A DNA stretch of 64,000 nt from Paenibacillus sp. FSL R5-0912 (GTDB taxonomy: Bacteria > Bacillota > Bacilli > Paenibacillales > Paenibacillaceae): NCBI RefSeq assembly GCF_000758605.1, contig NZ_CP009282.1, positions 1,302,001-1,366,000 on the forward strand, written 5' to 3'. The notes beneath the pieces were generated by a model, which saw only the letters and a list, made by a program, of their open reading frames with translations, had not been told where the DNA came from and did no database searches. Both the position numbers and the translations under genes were made by a program. Positions 1 through 8,675 of the stretch are shown in pieces (position 1 is the stretch's first letter; the number at the start of each line of letters is the position of its first letter).

Positions 1-65
1 AGGGCCGGAGCCGCTGCGAGTGCGGAGGCAGGGGGGAGTCCCGGATTCAAGGCATTCTGTCTCAA
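1..65 (-). CDS. Start of an iron-regulated gene leaving the window (5' end only)
   Basis: Reading leftward, an AAAGGAG ribosome site lies 9 bases before a TTG codon that opens a frame of 21 codons (MRQNALNPGLPPAS...) to the window edge. A good Fur box lies about 45 bp upstream, and the neighbour on the same strand is a siderophore-binding lipoprotein. A FecCD-type permease is therefore a reasonable guess from context, but the visible residues contain no diagnostic motif. Confidence 0.4.
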   Translation of the reverse strand, partial: MRQNALNPGLPPASALAAAPA

Positions 66-107
66 GGCTCAGCACTCCTTTCAGGGCAGTTGAATTTAGA
101 TGTATAT

Positions 108-122
108 TGAGAACGATTATCA
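108..122 (-). promoter_or_regulatory. Fur box, upstream of the left-edge gene
   Basis: TGAGAACGATTATCA closely matches the 7-1-7 Fur consensus TGATAATNATTATCA. It sits between the terminator of the siderophore-binding gene and the probable start at base 65, so it would give the left-edge gene its own iron-repressed promoter. Confidence 0.65.
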
Positions 123-145
123 ATAAACCTCATTGTATATAAAAT

Positions 146-181
146 AAAGCAGCTTATCAACATTAGTTGATAAGCTGCTTT
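146..181 (-). terminator. Rho-independent terminator of the siderophore-binding gene
   Basis: A perfect 16-bp stem (AAAGCAGCTTATCAAC and its complement) with a 4-base loop is followed on the minus strand by a T-rich tract. It lies about 30 bp after the stop codon of the gene ending at 212. Confidence 0.85.
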
Positions 182-211
182 TAATATTCGTCCTGTCTGC
201 ATGCGTAATCG

Positions 212-1216
212 TTACTTATTCAGCATGGCGGGGATTTCACCCAGCAGCCATTCTCTGGTGGCGGCATCACTGGAGGTTTTCATGATGTCCTGTGTATAGA
301 CATAGCCGTTCTTAACAGCCGGCAGGCTTTTCCAGACTGCACTCTCCAGCAGCTTGTCGGTCGATGCCTTGGCTTCGTCAGCTACCGGCGTCAGAAGGAA
401 AATACGGTCCCCTGCGTATTCCTGGATAACCTCCATCGAAATCTCCTGGAAGCCCATGTCGGCGTCAAGCACCTTTTGGATCGCCGGAGTAGGCTTGAAT
501 CCGTTCTCCCCATACAGTACCTGCGACAGGCCGGTTGTAGCCATTACAAACAGTCTGTCGCCCGGATAGTAGGTGAAGACTGCGGCAGTTTCGCCTTCCT
601 TCATGCCTGAAGCTTTAAGCTGGGCCCACATGGCATCTTCCTGTGTCTGGTACTGGGCCAGCCAGGCTTCTGCTTCTGCCGTCTTGCCCAAGATACCGCC
701 GATTTCCTGCATCCGTTCCTTCAGCGGGGCGAAGGTATCGAAGATAATCGTTGGAGCGATTTTGGACAAGGCATCGAAATCAGCCTCTTCAATTCCGGCA
801 TAGATGATCAGATCCGGCTGAAGCTCAAGCGTCTTCTCCAGGTTGATCGGGAAGCCGACATCTTCTACCCCGGTCAGCTTGTCCTTGAACACCTGGCCTT
901 CAGCCATGGAGAGCGGATAGCCGATGGCCTGTACGCCCAGGGCAATCAGATCGCCGTAAGTTTCCCCGGAGTAGATGATTCGCTGCGGGTTCACAGGAAT
1001 CTCAACCGTATGGCCTTTGTAATCGGTGTAAGGGCGTGTTGTGGCTGCCGGTTCTGAAGTAGCTTCTACGGTTGGAGCGGCGGTTGCAGCGGTATTGCCG
1101 GCAGCTGTGTTAGCCGCAGCGTTGCCTTCATCATTCTTGCTGCTGCAGGCGAGCAGTAAGGTGCTCATCAGGAAGATGATGCACAGGATAGCGAAAGGTT
1201 GTCTTGCCTTGTTCAT
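212..1216 (-). CDS. Iron-siderophore ABC transporter substrate-binding lipoprotein
   Basis: A FecB/FhuD-type periplasmic-binding-fold lipoprotein of 334 aa that would capture a ferric siderophore or ferric citrate outside the membrane and hand it to a FecCD permease. The N-terminus is a lipoprotein signal with lipobox LLAC (Cys near residue 24), then an Ala/Thr-rich linker and the PBP domain beginning near YKGHTVEIPVNPQRI. The ATG at 1216 is preferred because GGGAGG lies 10 bases upstream; a longer in-frame ATG at 1252 falls inside the Fur box. Iron control is indicated by that Fur box just upstream. The transported siderophore cannot be told from sequence. Confidence 0.88.
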   Translation of the reverse strand: MNKARQPFAILCIIFLMSTLLLACSSKNDEGNAAANTAAGNTAATAAPTVEATSEPAATTRPYTDYKGHTVEIPVNPQRIIYSGETYGDLIALGVQAIGYPLSMAEGQVFKDKLTGVEDVGFPINLEKTLELQPDLIIYAGIEEADFDALSKIAPTIIFDTFAPLKERMQEIGGILGKTAEAEAWLAQYQTQEDAMWAQLKASGMKEGETAAVFTYYPGDRLFVMATTGLSQVLYGENGFKPTPAIQKVLDADMGFQEISMEVIQEYAGDRIFLLTPVADEAKASTDKLLESAVWKSLPAVKNGYVYTQDIMKTSSDAATREWLLGEIPAMLNK

Positions 1217-1249
1217 TGTAAGTATGCCTCCCATGTGTATACCGATTAC

Positions 1250-1268
1250 CAATAATGATAATCATTCT
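1250..1268 (-). promoter_or_regulatory. Fur box upstream of the siderophore-binding gene
   Basis: AATAATGATAATCATTCTC matches the 19-bp Fur consensus GATAATGATAATCATTATC at 17 of 19 positions. It lies about 34 bp upstream of the ATG at 1216, where it would overlap the promoter or the 5' leader. Confidence 0.85.
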
Positions 1269-1565
1269 CGTTTAAATTATCATAGAGGATAACCCTTCGT
1301 TACTCAATGGACAAAACCCAAAGCGGGAACTCGAGTTTGTGCAAAAGAAGAATGCCGCCATTCAGTCAATATTCAGTTTGGGTTGTAATGATGCATGAAA
1401 TCCGTCCCTTCCGCAGGTCTTCTTAGGTGTGGGGAAATATAGCGGATTTTAGTTATTAACATATTGATAATATCATCAAAGTCTGCTAAGATGTTGTTAA
1501 TAACAAATTAATAATAACATTAAGTTAATATCAATCTCTAAAATAAACAGCAGGAGGTAATGACC
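1269..1565. other. Intergenic promoter region of the SPFH/kinase-like pair
   Basis: About 300 bp without a gene. The right half is very AT-rich and contains an inverted repeat, GTTATTAAC (1452-1460) and GTTAATAAC (1496-1504), plus a GATAATATC palindrome between them. This may be an operator or simply an AT-rich promoter. An AGGAGG site at 1552-1557 serves the next gene. Confidence 0.4.
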
Positions 1566-2621
1566 ATGTTCGGATTCCGCTTCGTAAAGTTCCAGCCCAG
1601 TGAATATGTCCTTAAGGTGAAGAACGGTAAGGTAGTGCAGGAAGGTGTAGGACTTTCTTTCCATTATTACGCGCCTACGACCTCGGTTGTAGTGGTGCCG
1701 GTCTCTTCGATTGATGTACCGTTTATGTTCGAGGAAATTACGGCTGATTATCAGACGGTGACCGTGCAGGGGCAGCTGACCTACCGGATCGTGGATTACC
1801 GCAAGACTACACAGATTCTTAACTATACGTATAATCTGCGGAAGAATACCTACCTCTCCGATGATCCGCACAAGCTGGCCCAGCGGGTGATCAATATCGC
1901 CAAGGTGCTGACCAAGAAGCAGCTCGGGCAGCTGCCGCTGAAGGAAGCCATTCAGTCGAGTGAACGTCTGGCTAAGACAATTACGCTCGAAATCGGACAG
2001 AGTGCGGAGATAGAGAAGCTGGGCATCGAGCTAATGGGGCTGTCCATTCTGGCGATCGTGCCGAATAAGGAAACGCTGCGCGCGCTGGAGGCGCAGGCCA
2101 GGGAGGAGATTCTCCGCAGCGCCGACGATGCGCTGTATGAACGGCGCAATGCCTCGATTCAGCAGGAGCGGCGTGTGAAGGAGAATGAGCTGAATACGGA
2201 GATCGCCGTGGAGACGAAGAAGCGGCAGATCCGCGAAACCCAGCTCGATGCCGAACGCTCGGTGAAGCAGAAGCAGAACGAGATGAAGGAAGAGCAGCTC
2301 AGCTTCGATACTGCGCTGGAGGAGAAGAAGCAGGAGCTGATTGAACTGACGGTGGCGAATCAGAGAGCGGAAGCGGATGCCAAGGCCTACGAGTTGTCGG
2401 CGGTGATGAATTCGCTCCAGGGCGTAGCACCAGGTGTACTTCAGGCACTGACGAATGTAGGCATGAATCCGGATAAGCTGATTGCCATCGCGTTCCAGGA
2501 GCTGGCTGAGAATGCCGGGAAGATCGGGCAGCTCAATATTACCCCGGATCTTTTGCAGGGAATTATGGCCGGGTCGCCGGGTAACGGGGCGGGCGCGGCA
2601 AGAGGAGGCAACGGACGATGA
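1566..2621 (+). CDS. SPFH/band-7 domain protein
   Basis: A 351-aa protein with an N-terminal SPFH (prohibitin/flotillin-like) domain over roughly residues 10-180, a long charged coiled coil (about 180-275, rich in E, K, Q and R), and a Gly-rich tail. No transmembrane helix is evident, so it would be soluble or peripherally attached. SPFH proteins form membrane-associated oligomeric scaffolds. The ATG at 1566 is chosen because it is 8 bases from AGGAGG; the ATG at 1560 is only 2 bases away. Its last 4 bases overlap the start of the NAD-kinase-like gene (ATGA), so the two are translationally coupled. No NfeD partner, common for other SPFH proteins, is adjacent. Confidence 0.85.
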   Translation: MFGFRFVKFQPSEYVLKVKNGKVVQEGVGLSFHYYAPTTSVVVVPVSSIDVPFMFEEITADYQTVTVQGQLTYRIVDYRKTTQILNYTYNLRKNTYLSDDPHKLAQRVINIAKVLTKKQLGQLPLKEAIQSSERLAKTITLEIGQSAEIEKLGIELMGLSILAIVPNKETLRALEAQAREEILRSADDALYERRNASIQQERRVKENELNTEIAVETKKRQIRETQLDAERSVKQKQNEMKEEQLSFDTALEEKKQELIELTVANQRAEADAKAYELSAVMNSLQGVAPGVLQALTNVGMNPDKLIAIAFQELAENAGKIGQLNITPDLLQGIMAGSPGNGAGAARGGNGR

Positions 2622-3625
2622 GCAGCCCGGTATCCGAGAACAAGATTATTCTGATCAAACGCAAGACGCGCCTGGAAGAACTGGTGGTCCGCTACAATAC
2701 GATCCAGCAGGCCCAGTTCTATATTGAACGGCTGGGGGCCGATTTCAGCGATTATCTCAGCGAGGACTTCACTTACCGCAAGGCGGTAGAGGCTGCTGTA
2801 ACCGAGCTGAGCGCGGTAGGCCGGCTGCAGCTTCTGGACCGGCAGCATGTGCCTAACTTTATTTTTGGAGAGCGGGATACAGTAGTGGTGCTGGGGCAGG
2901 ATGGTCTGGTCGCCAATACGCTGAAATACCTGCGGGAGCAGCCGCTGATCGGTGTGAATCCGGATCCGCAGCGCTGGGATGGTGTGCTGCTGCCCTTCAC
3001 GGTTAAGGACCTGCGGCAGCTGGTGCCGGAGGTGCTCCGCAGCCAGCGGCAGGTGCGCGAGGTTACACTTGCCAGGGCAGAGCTGAACGACGGACAGAGC
3101 CTGTACGGTGTCAACGATCTGTTCATCGGCCGCCGGACCCATGTCTCGGCCCGTTATCAGCTTGAACTGAACGGCACGCTGGAGCAGCAGTCCTCCAGCG
3201 GGATTATTGTCTCCACCGGCATGGGCTCCACCGGCTGGCTCAAAAGCGTTCTCGCCGGAGCAGCAGGAATTGTCAGCCAGGCGGCACAATGGCAGGCAGC
3301 GGAACAGGCGACGGTAAATGCGGGCATGGAAGCACATGCGTCTGTACACGGGGACAGACCACAGGAAAACGGGGCGGCGCTCAAGCTGGCCTGGGATCAT
3401 CCGGAGCTCTACTTTACGGTACGGGAGCCTTTTCCCAGCCGGACGACTTCGGCCGATCTGGTATTCGGCAGGATCAACAGCCGTATGCCGCTGCGAATTA
3501 CTTCGCAGATGCCGGAAGACGGGGTAATCTTCAGCGATGGAGTCGAGAGCGACTACCTGGAATTCAACTCCGGCGTAGAGGCGACGATTGGTCTCGCGGA
3601 GAAGAGGGGACGGCTGGTAGTCTAA
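2618..3625 (+). CDS. NAD kinase-like (ATP-NAD/diacylglycerol kinase fold) protein
   Basis: A 335-aa protein with NAD-kinase superfamily signatures. VVVLGQDGL (about residues 87-95) corresponds to the GGDG nucleotide motif with its Asp kept, VNDLFIGR (about 168-175) corresponds to the NExxxxR region, and SSSGIIVSTGMGSTGW (about 190-205) matches the conserved STPTGSTAY segment. The variant GGDG motif and the extended N- and C-termini set it apart from housekeeping NAD kinase, so the substrate is uncertain. The start codon overlaps the SPFH stop. The fold is a confident call; catalytic activity is inference. Confidence 0.75.
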   Translation: MSSPVSENKIILIKRKTRLEELVVRYNTIQQAQFYIERLGADFSDYLSEDFTYRKAVEAAVTELSAVGRLQLLDRQHVPNFIFGERDTVVVLGQDGLVANTLKYLREQPLIGVNPDPQRWDGVLLPFTVKDLRQLVPEVLRSQRQVREVTLARAELNDGQSLYGVNDLFIGRRTHVSARYQLELNGTLEQQSSSGIIVSTGMGSTGWLKSVLAGAAGIVSQAAQWQAAEQATVNAGMEAHASVHGDRPQENGAALKLAWDHPELYFTVREPFPSRTTSADLVFGRINSRMPLRITSQMPEDGVIFSDGVESDYLEFNSGVEATIGLAEKRGRLVV

Positions 3626-3669
3626 CATGCATATGTATGAATGCCGAGGCGCAAAGCGCAGATACAAAG

Positions 3670-3720
3670 AAGGGGTTCTCCGCGTGCCGCTGGTATGGCT
3701 GAGAGAACCCCTTTTGTCTT
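3670..3720. terminator. Bidirectional terminator
   Basis: AAGGGGTTCTC (3670-3680) pairs with GAGAACCCCTT (3703-3713), followed by TTTGTCTT on the plus strand. It lies between two convergent stop codons at 3625 and 3743. Confidence 0.8.
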
Positions 3721-3742
3721 GAACCGCGTAGTCCGGCGTATA

Positions 3743-4306
3743 TTACTGCTGGAAGCTGCGTCCCTGATTCATCATAGAACCGTAGGAATGGTTAGTCTGC
3801 ATGGGTGTATGCAGCGGCTGCGGGTTAAATGAAGAGTTAATTGAAGCGTTAATTGGGCTATGCAGTGAATTTACCGGCTGGCTATTGGAAGTGAAGGATG
3901 GGCTGAAGGAAGAATTATATCCTCCAGAGCCTGTGCTGAAGCTTTGATTGCCAGAGTTACCAGTGCTGAAGCTTGGGATTCCTGTATTGAAGCCCTGTTG
4001 TTCGGTATTGAATCTTTGAATACCACCTGTATTGTAGCCGGCAGTCTGCGGAATCTGCTCCAGCTGTCTGATTAACTGCGAGACCTGCTGCAGCTGCTGC
4101 ATAGCGGTCTGATGGCCCTGCAATGCCTGCTGAATCATCTGAATGGCCTTATTGCTGTGCTGGCTGAGCTCCTGCAATTTGGCGGCATGCTCCTGCTCCT
4201 GCTGCAGAAGCTGCTGGTAATTCTGCGTGCCCTGCTGGGTCTGTGTCATCAGCTGCTGGATGATTTGTTCGCTTTGGCTGATCTGGCTGGAATGGTTTGA
4301 ATTCAA
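3743..4306 (-). CDS. Gln-rich coiled-coil protein with Asn/Ser/Gly-rich tail, unknown function
   Basis: A 187-aa protein I do not recognise. Residues 1-90 are a Gln-rich amphipathic coiled coil (QQLMTQTQQGTQNYQQLLQQ and similar). Residues 95-187 are low-complexity and rich in N, S, F, G and Q, with repeated FNTG/FSTG units. The start is taken as TTG at 4306 because a full AAGGAGG (4315-4321) is exactly 8 bases upstream; the in-frame ATG at 4342 would place this ribosome site inside the gene and has no good site of its own. The composition resembles spore-coat or exosporium-type structural proteins, but that is only a compositional impression. Confidence 0.7.
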   Translation of the reverse strand: MNSNHSSQISQSEQIIQQLMTQTQQGTQNYQQLLQQEQEHAAKLQELSQHSNKAIQMIQQALQGHQTAMQQLQQVSQLIRQLEQIPQTAGYNTGGIQRFNTEQQGFNTGIPSFSTGNSGNQSFSTGSGGYNSSFSPSFTSNSQPVNSLHSPINASINSSFNPQPLHTPMQTNHSYGSMMNQGRSFQQ

Positions 4307-4561
4307 GTAAGTGGCCTCCTTGGCGGGTGCTGTAATGGTCATGCGGGCTTATTATCTCTGGCGGAGGCATTTAATATTCATCCTCATGAAACCGCACGCG
4401 AAGCACCGCTTGAACGGTTACAATTGTGCAAACTCTGCTTCAAATCCGCAGGGACGAGTTGATAAGAATAGGTACATGCTGCTGTGCAACTAATGCGGCA
4501 GACTGGCGTCTATGTAGAAAAGAGTTTCCAGAATCACCCATAACCTGGAGGTGGGGCAACC

Positions 4562-5470
4562 ATGAATCTGCGTGAGCGTATCAGCCTGACTACAACTTAT
4601 GTTCCAAGGAGCATCAAGCTTATGCTTGTGTTCGCAGTGCTGTTCACAGCATGCTTCACAGGATCAGCCGCAGCAGCGTCATCATCATCCTCAGATCTGA
4701 TTATTGTGAACAAAAAGACGAATAAGCTGGCCTATTTCAGCGCCGGTAAGCTGGAGAAGGTTTTTCCGGTCGCCACCGGCAAGACCAAGAGCCTGACGCC
4801 TGAAGGCAGCTTCAAAATTGTGGTCAAAATCAAGAACAGACCCTATTACAAAGAAAAGATTCCCGGAGGCGATCCGGCCAATCCGCTGGGCGACCGCTGG
4901 CTGGGGCTGGAAGTGAACGATACCTACGGCACGACCTATGCCATTCATGGCAACAATAATGAGGCCTCCATCGGTAAATATGTCAGCGCCGGATGCATCC
5001 GGATGCATAATGAGGATATCCACTGGCTGTATCCAAGGATAGCCAATAATACTCCCGTGATCATTACTACTTCAGGACTTGATATGGCAAGCATCGCAGT
5101 GAAGAGCGGCTATTCCGCGGGGCCGACAATGATTGCGGGCGTCTTTATCATCAATGGAGAAAAGCTGGAGGTTAAGGATTCTTTCCTGCTGGAGAATTCA
5201 CGGGTATTCGTTCCGCTCCGCGAATCGGTTGCCCTGCTGGGCGGAACTTTGAAGCTGGAGGCGGGAACCGGAGCGCTTATCATTACTATAGGTGGGCACA
5301 CCGCGGTCCATCAACCGCTTAGCGAAACAGCGAAGGTGAACGGCAAAACGGTGGCCATGCTGGCCTCGCGGAGCGTAAACGGGCGGTTGTATATTCCCTT
5401 AGGCAGCTTGACGCCGCTCTTTGGCCTTCCCGTCATATGGAATGCCAAAGAGGCGACTGTGGAGCTGTGA
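4562..5470 (+). CDS. Secreted L,D-transpeptidase (YkuD) with stalk domain
   Basis: A 302-aa exported protein. A signal peptide (about 1-39, ending AAA) precedes a YkuD L,D-transpeptidase domain that would make 3-3 peptidoglycan cross-links through a catalytic Cys. The active-site block is IHGNNNEASIGKYVSAGCIR, with His129 and Cys145. A C-terminal copper-amine-oxidase N-terminal-type (stalk) domain from about residue 195 carries FVPLRESVALLGG and is a common wall-associated add-on in Paenibacillus. GGAGG precedes the ATG. It appears monocistronic. Confidence 0.88.
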   Translation: MNLRERISLTTTYVPRSIKLMLVFAVLFTACFTGSAAAASSSSSDLIIVNKKTNKLAYFSAGKLEKVFPVATGKTKSLTPEGSFKIVVKIKNRPYYKEKIPGGDPANPLGDRWLGLEVNDTYGTTYAIHGNNNEASIGKYVSAGCIRMHNEDIHWLYPRIANNTPVIITTSGLDMASIAVKSGYSAGPTMIAGVFIINGEKLEVKDSFLLENSRVFVPLRESVALLGGTLKLEAGTGALIITIGGHTAVHQPLSETAKVNGKTVAMLASRSVNGRLYIPLGSLTPLFGLPVIWNAKEATVEL

Positions 5471-5534
5471 AGCGACTAAGCTAGAAGCTGCCAGATGGAA
5501 GGTCTGTTCGTAGCAATTACGCGCTGCATATATG

Positions 5535-6515
5535 TCATTGTGGCAGCTTGCTGCTATGCTGCAGCCGGCTGATTATGTTTTCTGTGACCGGCCGGCCTAA
5601 TTGCTCCATTGCATACAGGACAGCTCCTGCTTCGGGCGGGAGCTGTGGCGTTACCACCTTATACTGTTTGTTGGCCCCGTTCTTCAGTAATTTGCGCAGT
5701 TCAGACTGGAAGTAACTGCTATTCGCTACACTGCCGATGAACGCTACGGGGACTGTATGCTGTGCAAAAGATGCGGCCAGCAGCTCAATGCCGACCTTGA
5801 TCTGCGCTGCCGCTCTCCCGCAGATCCTTAGGGCGGCGGAGCTTCCGCGCTCAGCCTCCTCCGTTACTACAGGTGCGAATTGTCCAAAGCATTTGTCCCG
5901 GGCTTTCCGGTCAATGTCGAACCCTTCGCTCGCAAGCCGGTATAATTCAGACACGGCAGTAACATTCCAGTGTGCCAGCATCCGGTCGACAAGCAGCTCA
6001 TCGCTTGAATCCGTGTGACCGGCCAGCACTTCAAACACGGTATCGTAAGAGAGGAACCGGGCGGCACTTGCGGCATAATGATGGAAATCATAATTGCGTA
6101 AATAACGTCCGTCTTCATTAATGGCAATAATGATGGAGCCAGTTCCCGAGATGACAATAATGCCGGGCTGCGCAAGCAGTGCTCCGTAATGGGCGATAAG
6201 CGCGTCATTGACATGCCACCTGGGACAAGTCAGCTCCGGAACTCCGGTGAGCGGCAAGATCCAGTCCAAATCCTCAGGTGAGTCATATCCGGCAACACCG
6301 GCAGCGATGCCAATGACCCTTCCGGGCTCGATGCCGCCGCGTTCCAGCGCTTCTATAATCGCTGACCTCACGTTATGCTGAGCGGCAGAGTCCCGGTACG
6401 CGGAAGCGCTTCCTTTTTTACAATAAGCCAGTACATTCCCTTCGATATCAGCGGCTATGACCCGGGTATGAGTTCCTCCTCCATCGATTCCAATTACCAC
6501 ATCTGTTCGTTGCAT
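5535..6515 (-). CDS. BadF/BadG/BcrA/BcrD-type ATPase, N-acetylglucosamine kinase-like
   Basis: A 326-aa ASKHA-fold kinase of the NagK-type BadF/BadG family. VIGIDGGGTHTRVIAADIEG (about residues 6-25) is the phosphate-1 loop, AGVAGYDS follows near 70-77, and VISGTGSIIIAI (about 120) is the second nucleotide-binding segment. Members phosphorylate N-acetylglucosamine or related sugars in the cytoplasm, probably here for cell-wall sugar recycling. The ATG at 6515 has GAGGTG upstream; extending to 6746 would add an unrelated hydrophobic leader. The substrate is inferred from the family. Confidence 0.8.
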   Translation of the reverse strand: MQRTDVVIGIDGGGTHTRVIAADIEGNVLAYCKKGSASAYRDSAAQHNVRSAIIEALERGGIEPGRVIGIAAGVAGYDSPEDLDWILPLTGVPELTCPRWHVNDALIAHYGALLAQPGIIVISGTGSIIIAINEDGRYLRNYDFHHYAASAARFLSYDTVFEVLAGHTDSSDELLVDRMLAHWNVTAVSELYRLASEGFDIDRKARDKCFGQFAPVVTEEAERGSSAALRICGRAAAQIKVGIELLAASFAQHTVPVAFIGSVANSSYFQSELRKLLKNGANKQYKVVTPQLPPEAGAVLYAMEQLGRPVTENIISRLQHSSKLPQ

Positions 6516-6760
6516 TCTAGACACCTCTTCACGTTCTTTTCTACAGAATACTATAATCACTCCGGCGTTGGATATAACACAGGCAGATACTGCAAGGGAG
6601 AAATGCTCCTTCACGACAGCCGCTATACCGCCAGCTTGCGGTTGCTGAAGCAGGATTAACAGGATAAATATAGAAGTTATAGAAGTAAACTGGAGGGGTA
6701 TTCTTCCGGGTTGCGACGTGGACGGTTGATCAGTCGGGCATTCCATAGGAGGGAGCTAGG

Positions 6761-7324
6761 ATTAGAATACGGATTATAGGTGGCTGCGGCAGCGGTAAAT
6801 CGTATATAGCCAGAGAATTATCACGAATCTACGATATCCCCTGCTATGAAACTGACAATTATGTCTGGGACCGGAGTACGGACAATACCCGCAACTCAAC
6901 AGAGGTCAGGGATACCCGGTTAGCTGAAACAGTCGCTGAGGAGTCGTGGATTATAGAAGGCGTGCATCACAAATGGGGGACAGAGAGCTTCCGGGAAGCG
7001 GATTTGATTTTTCTGATTCAACCTGATTTGTATGTGCAGAATGGGCGGGTAATCCGGAGGTTCATTAAGACAAGGCTGGGTCTGGAGAAGGGAAACTATA
7101 AGCAGACGTTCAAGAACCTGTACATGATGCTGTTCGAATGGAACCCTGGATTCATCAGGGAAGGTGTTCCTGCCATTATGAAATTAACTGAAGCGTACAA
7201 GGCTAAGAGGATAATAGTGCACAATAGCAGCGAGATTCTACAGCATGTAAGCAGATACATCGGAAATGCCAGTCTTCTGGAGGCGGGCAATGTAAATCAT
7301 GAAACCGGAGGACAAAATGAGTAA
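6761..7324 (+). CDS. FlaR-like P-loop kinase (topology modulation protein family), ATT start
   Basis: A 187-aa P-loop NTPase in the adenylate-kinase-like group annotated as DNA topology modulation protein FlaR. The Walker A motif GGCGSGKS lies at residues 7-14. ETDNYVWDRS follows at about 32-41, and WIIEGVHHKWG near 64-74 is characteristic of the family. The frame is closed by TAG at 6746-6748 and has no ATG, GTG or TTG before the P-loop. ATT at 6761 lies 8 bases after AGGAGG, so a non-canonical ATT start is the only one that preserves the nucleotide-binding loop. The first usual codon (GTG 6962) would remove 67 residues. Its end overlaps the next gene by 8 bp. Confidence 0.8.
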   Translation: MRIRIIGGCGSGKSYIARELSRIYDIPCYETDNYVWDRSTDNTRNSTEVRDTRLAETVAEESWIIEGVHHKWGTESFREADLIFLIQPDLYVQNGRVIRRFIKTRLGLEKGNYKQTFKNLYMMLFEWNPGFIREGVPAIMKLTEAYKAKRIIVHNSSEILQHVSRYIGNASLLEAGNVNHETGGQNE

Positions 7325-7625
7325 ACTCGCAAGTTTTATGGCAGAAATGCTGCGTTTAGTGGTTCTGCTGGTTCTGACACTAGGTATACTCGGGGGTGTG
7401 GAGCAGTGGATCTTCAAAATGTTATATGGATGGACCGGGTATTTGTATACTGCAGTAATCGGTAATTTTCTCGTATTCTTAGTGATGTACCGGAATTATT
7501 GGCAGTTCAAGGGCTGGTACAAATCGGAGAAGAATCAGAAGCTGAAGCCGGTGTGGACCCGGAGTCTGAGTGCCGCCGCGCTGCTGCTGATTCTTGTTCC
7601 GTTTGCGGTACCGATCTTGATGTAA
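7317..7625 (+). CDS. Small membrane protein, unknown function
   Basis: A 102-aa hydrophobic protein with about three transmembrane segments (near residues 10-30, 42-60 and 82-102) and no recognised family. The ATG at 7317 is chosen because GGAGG is 5 bases upstream. It overlaps the tail of the P-loop kinase gene, so the two form an operon. Confidence 0.65.
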   Translation: MSKLASFMAEMLRLVVLLVLTLGILGGVEQWIFKMLYGWTGYLYTAVIGNFLVFLVMYRNYWQFKGWYKSEKNQKLKPVWTRSLSAAALLLILVPFAVPILM

Positions 7626-8537
7626 TTAGTTTTGTACAGAGGATGATGCTTCCCCTGGAATTTCAAAGAACTCATTTAGCTTCATATTTTGTTGCCCGGC
7701 CGTCCTGGAGGCACCCGTAGCATCAATGAATCCATAGGTTGCCTCCATAACCGGAAGCATCAGATGATAGAACGCGAGGCTACCCTTATAGGAGGGCATT
7801 TTTCCGGCCTGATCCACAATTTTGTACGGTATAAAGAAGAGTCCGGCAGAGGATGGGGCACTGTAGTCTATTTTGGCAGACCAGATTTCTTCCGCATAAT
7901 TACCTGCAACTTCATAATACGAAATACCAGGCCCGCCTTGAATGAAGAAACGGCCCGCTGTGCCTTCCGGGAAATAATAGTCCTGATTCTGTGACTCATT
8001 AATGATAGGGATTTGCTTAAGCGTGCTGACGCGGGGAAAATGAAGTGCTGCTGTACGTGCTTCCCCCAGATTCGCGGATTGGAGTTGAGTGATCAGCGCC
8101 TCATCTGCTTTGGCGACATACACAATCCGGGTGGCCGCATTCCAGGCTACATGCGCATCTGCGGCTTCTGCTATAAAGCGGATCGGCACCATGACTCTGC
8201 CATTAACCAAGACCGAGGCGACAGGCAGGGCGGCTTGTTTGGTACCAATAAGGGCGGTCTTGTGACCCGCAACCAGTGTGATTATTACCCCGCTCCGGTC
8301 AATCGTAACCGTCTTGGTGGCATTGCTCCAAGCGACAGTAATCCCCGGGATATGCTTCACTACATTTAGCGGGACCATGGTTGTGCCTTGTGTGAGATAA
8401 GGGGGCATGTCGGTGCTTATCGTGGAGTTGTTTAATTCTACTGAAATGGTTGGAGCTGAAGCAGGGGCCGCCAGGGCAGTGCCGGACAGCAATATTAACA
8501 GCAGCAGCGGCAGGCAGATAAATTTGATGACCTTCAT
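7626..8537 (-). CDS. Secreted copper-amine-oxidase N-terminal (stalk) domain protein
   Basis: A 303-aa exported protein. A signal peptide (cleaved near ALA/APAS at residues 22-25) is followed by a copper-amine-oxidase N-terminal-type domain (about 30-145) with the paired motifs MVPLNVVKHIPGITVAW and MVPIRFIAEAADAHVAW. The C-terminal half (150-303) is not recognised. Such domains are abundant on the Paenibacillus surface and usually act as wall-associated structural modules; none of the catalytic domains of amine oxidase is present. AAGGAGG precedes the ATG. Confidence 0.78.
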   Translation of the reverse strand: MKVIKFICLPLLLLILLSGTALAAPASAPTISVELNNSTISTDMPPYLTQGTTMVPLNVVKHIPGITVAWSNATKTVTIDRSGVIITLVAGHKTALIGTKQAALPVASVLVNGRVMVPIRFIAEAADAHVAWNAATRIVYVAKADEALITQLQSANLGEARTAALHFPRVSTLKQIPIINESQNQDYYFPEGTAGRFFIQGGPGISYYEVAGNYAEEIWSAKIDYSAPSSAGLFFIPYKIVDQAGKMPSYKGSLAFYHLMLPVMEATYGFIDATGASRTAGQQNMKLNEFFEIPGEASSSVQN

Positions 8538-8675
8538 CTTGAGTAGTCCTCCTTCGGGAATATCGTTGATTTACTAAAATTATACAGTTATAGACGCCGG
8601 ATCTAATTGAAAGTTGCGTATATGCCAGTTGTACTCCGATATGTCTTGGAAGTTCATAGTAGAGGAGGGTGAGCT

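Noticed and set aside
2441..3667. 408-codon open frame antisense to the SPFH and NAD-kinase-like genes
   Set aside because: Low-complexity His/Arg/Leu-rich shadow translation with no family features, opposite two well-supported genes.
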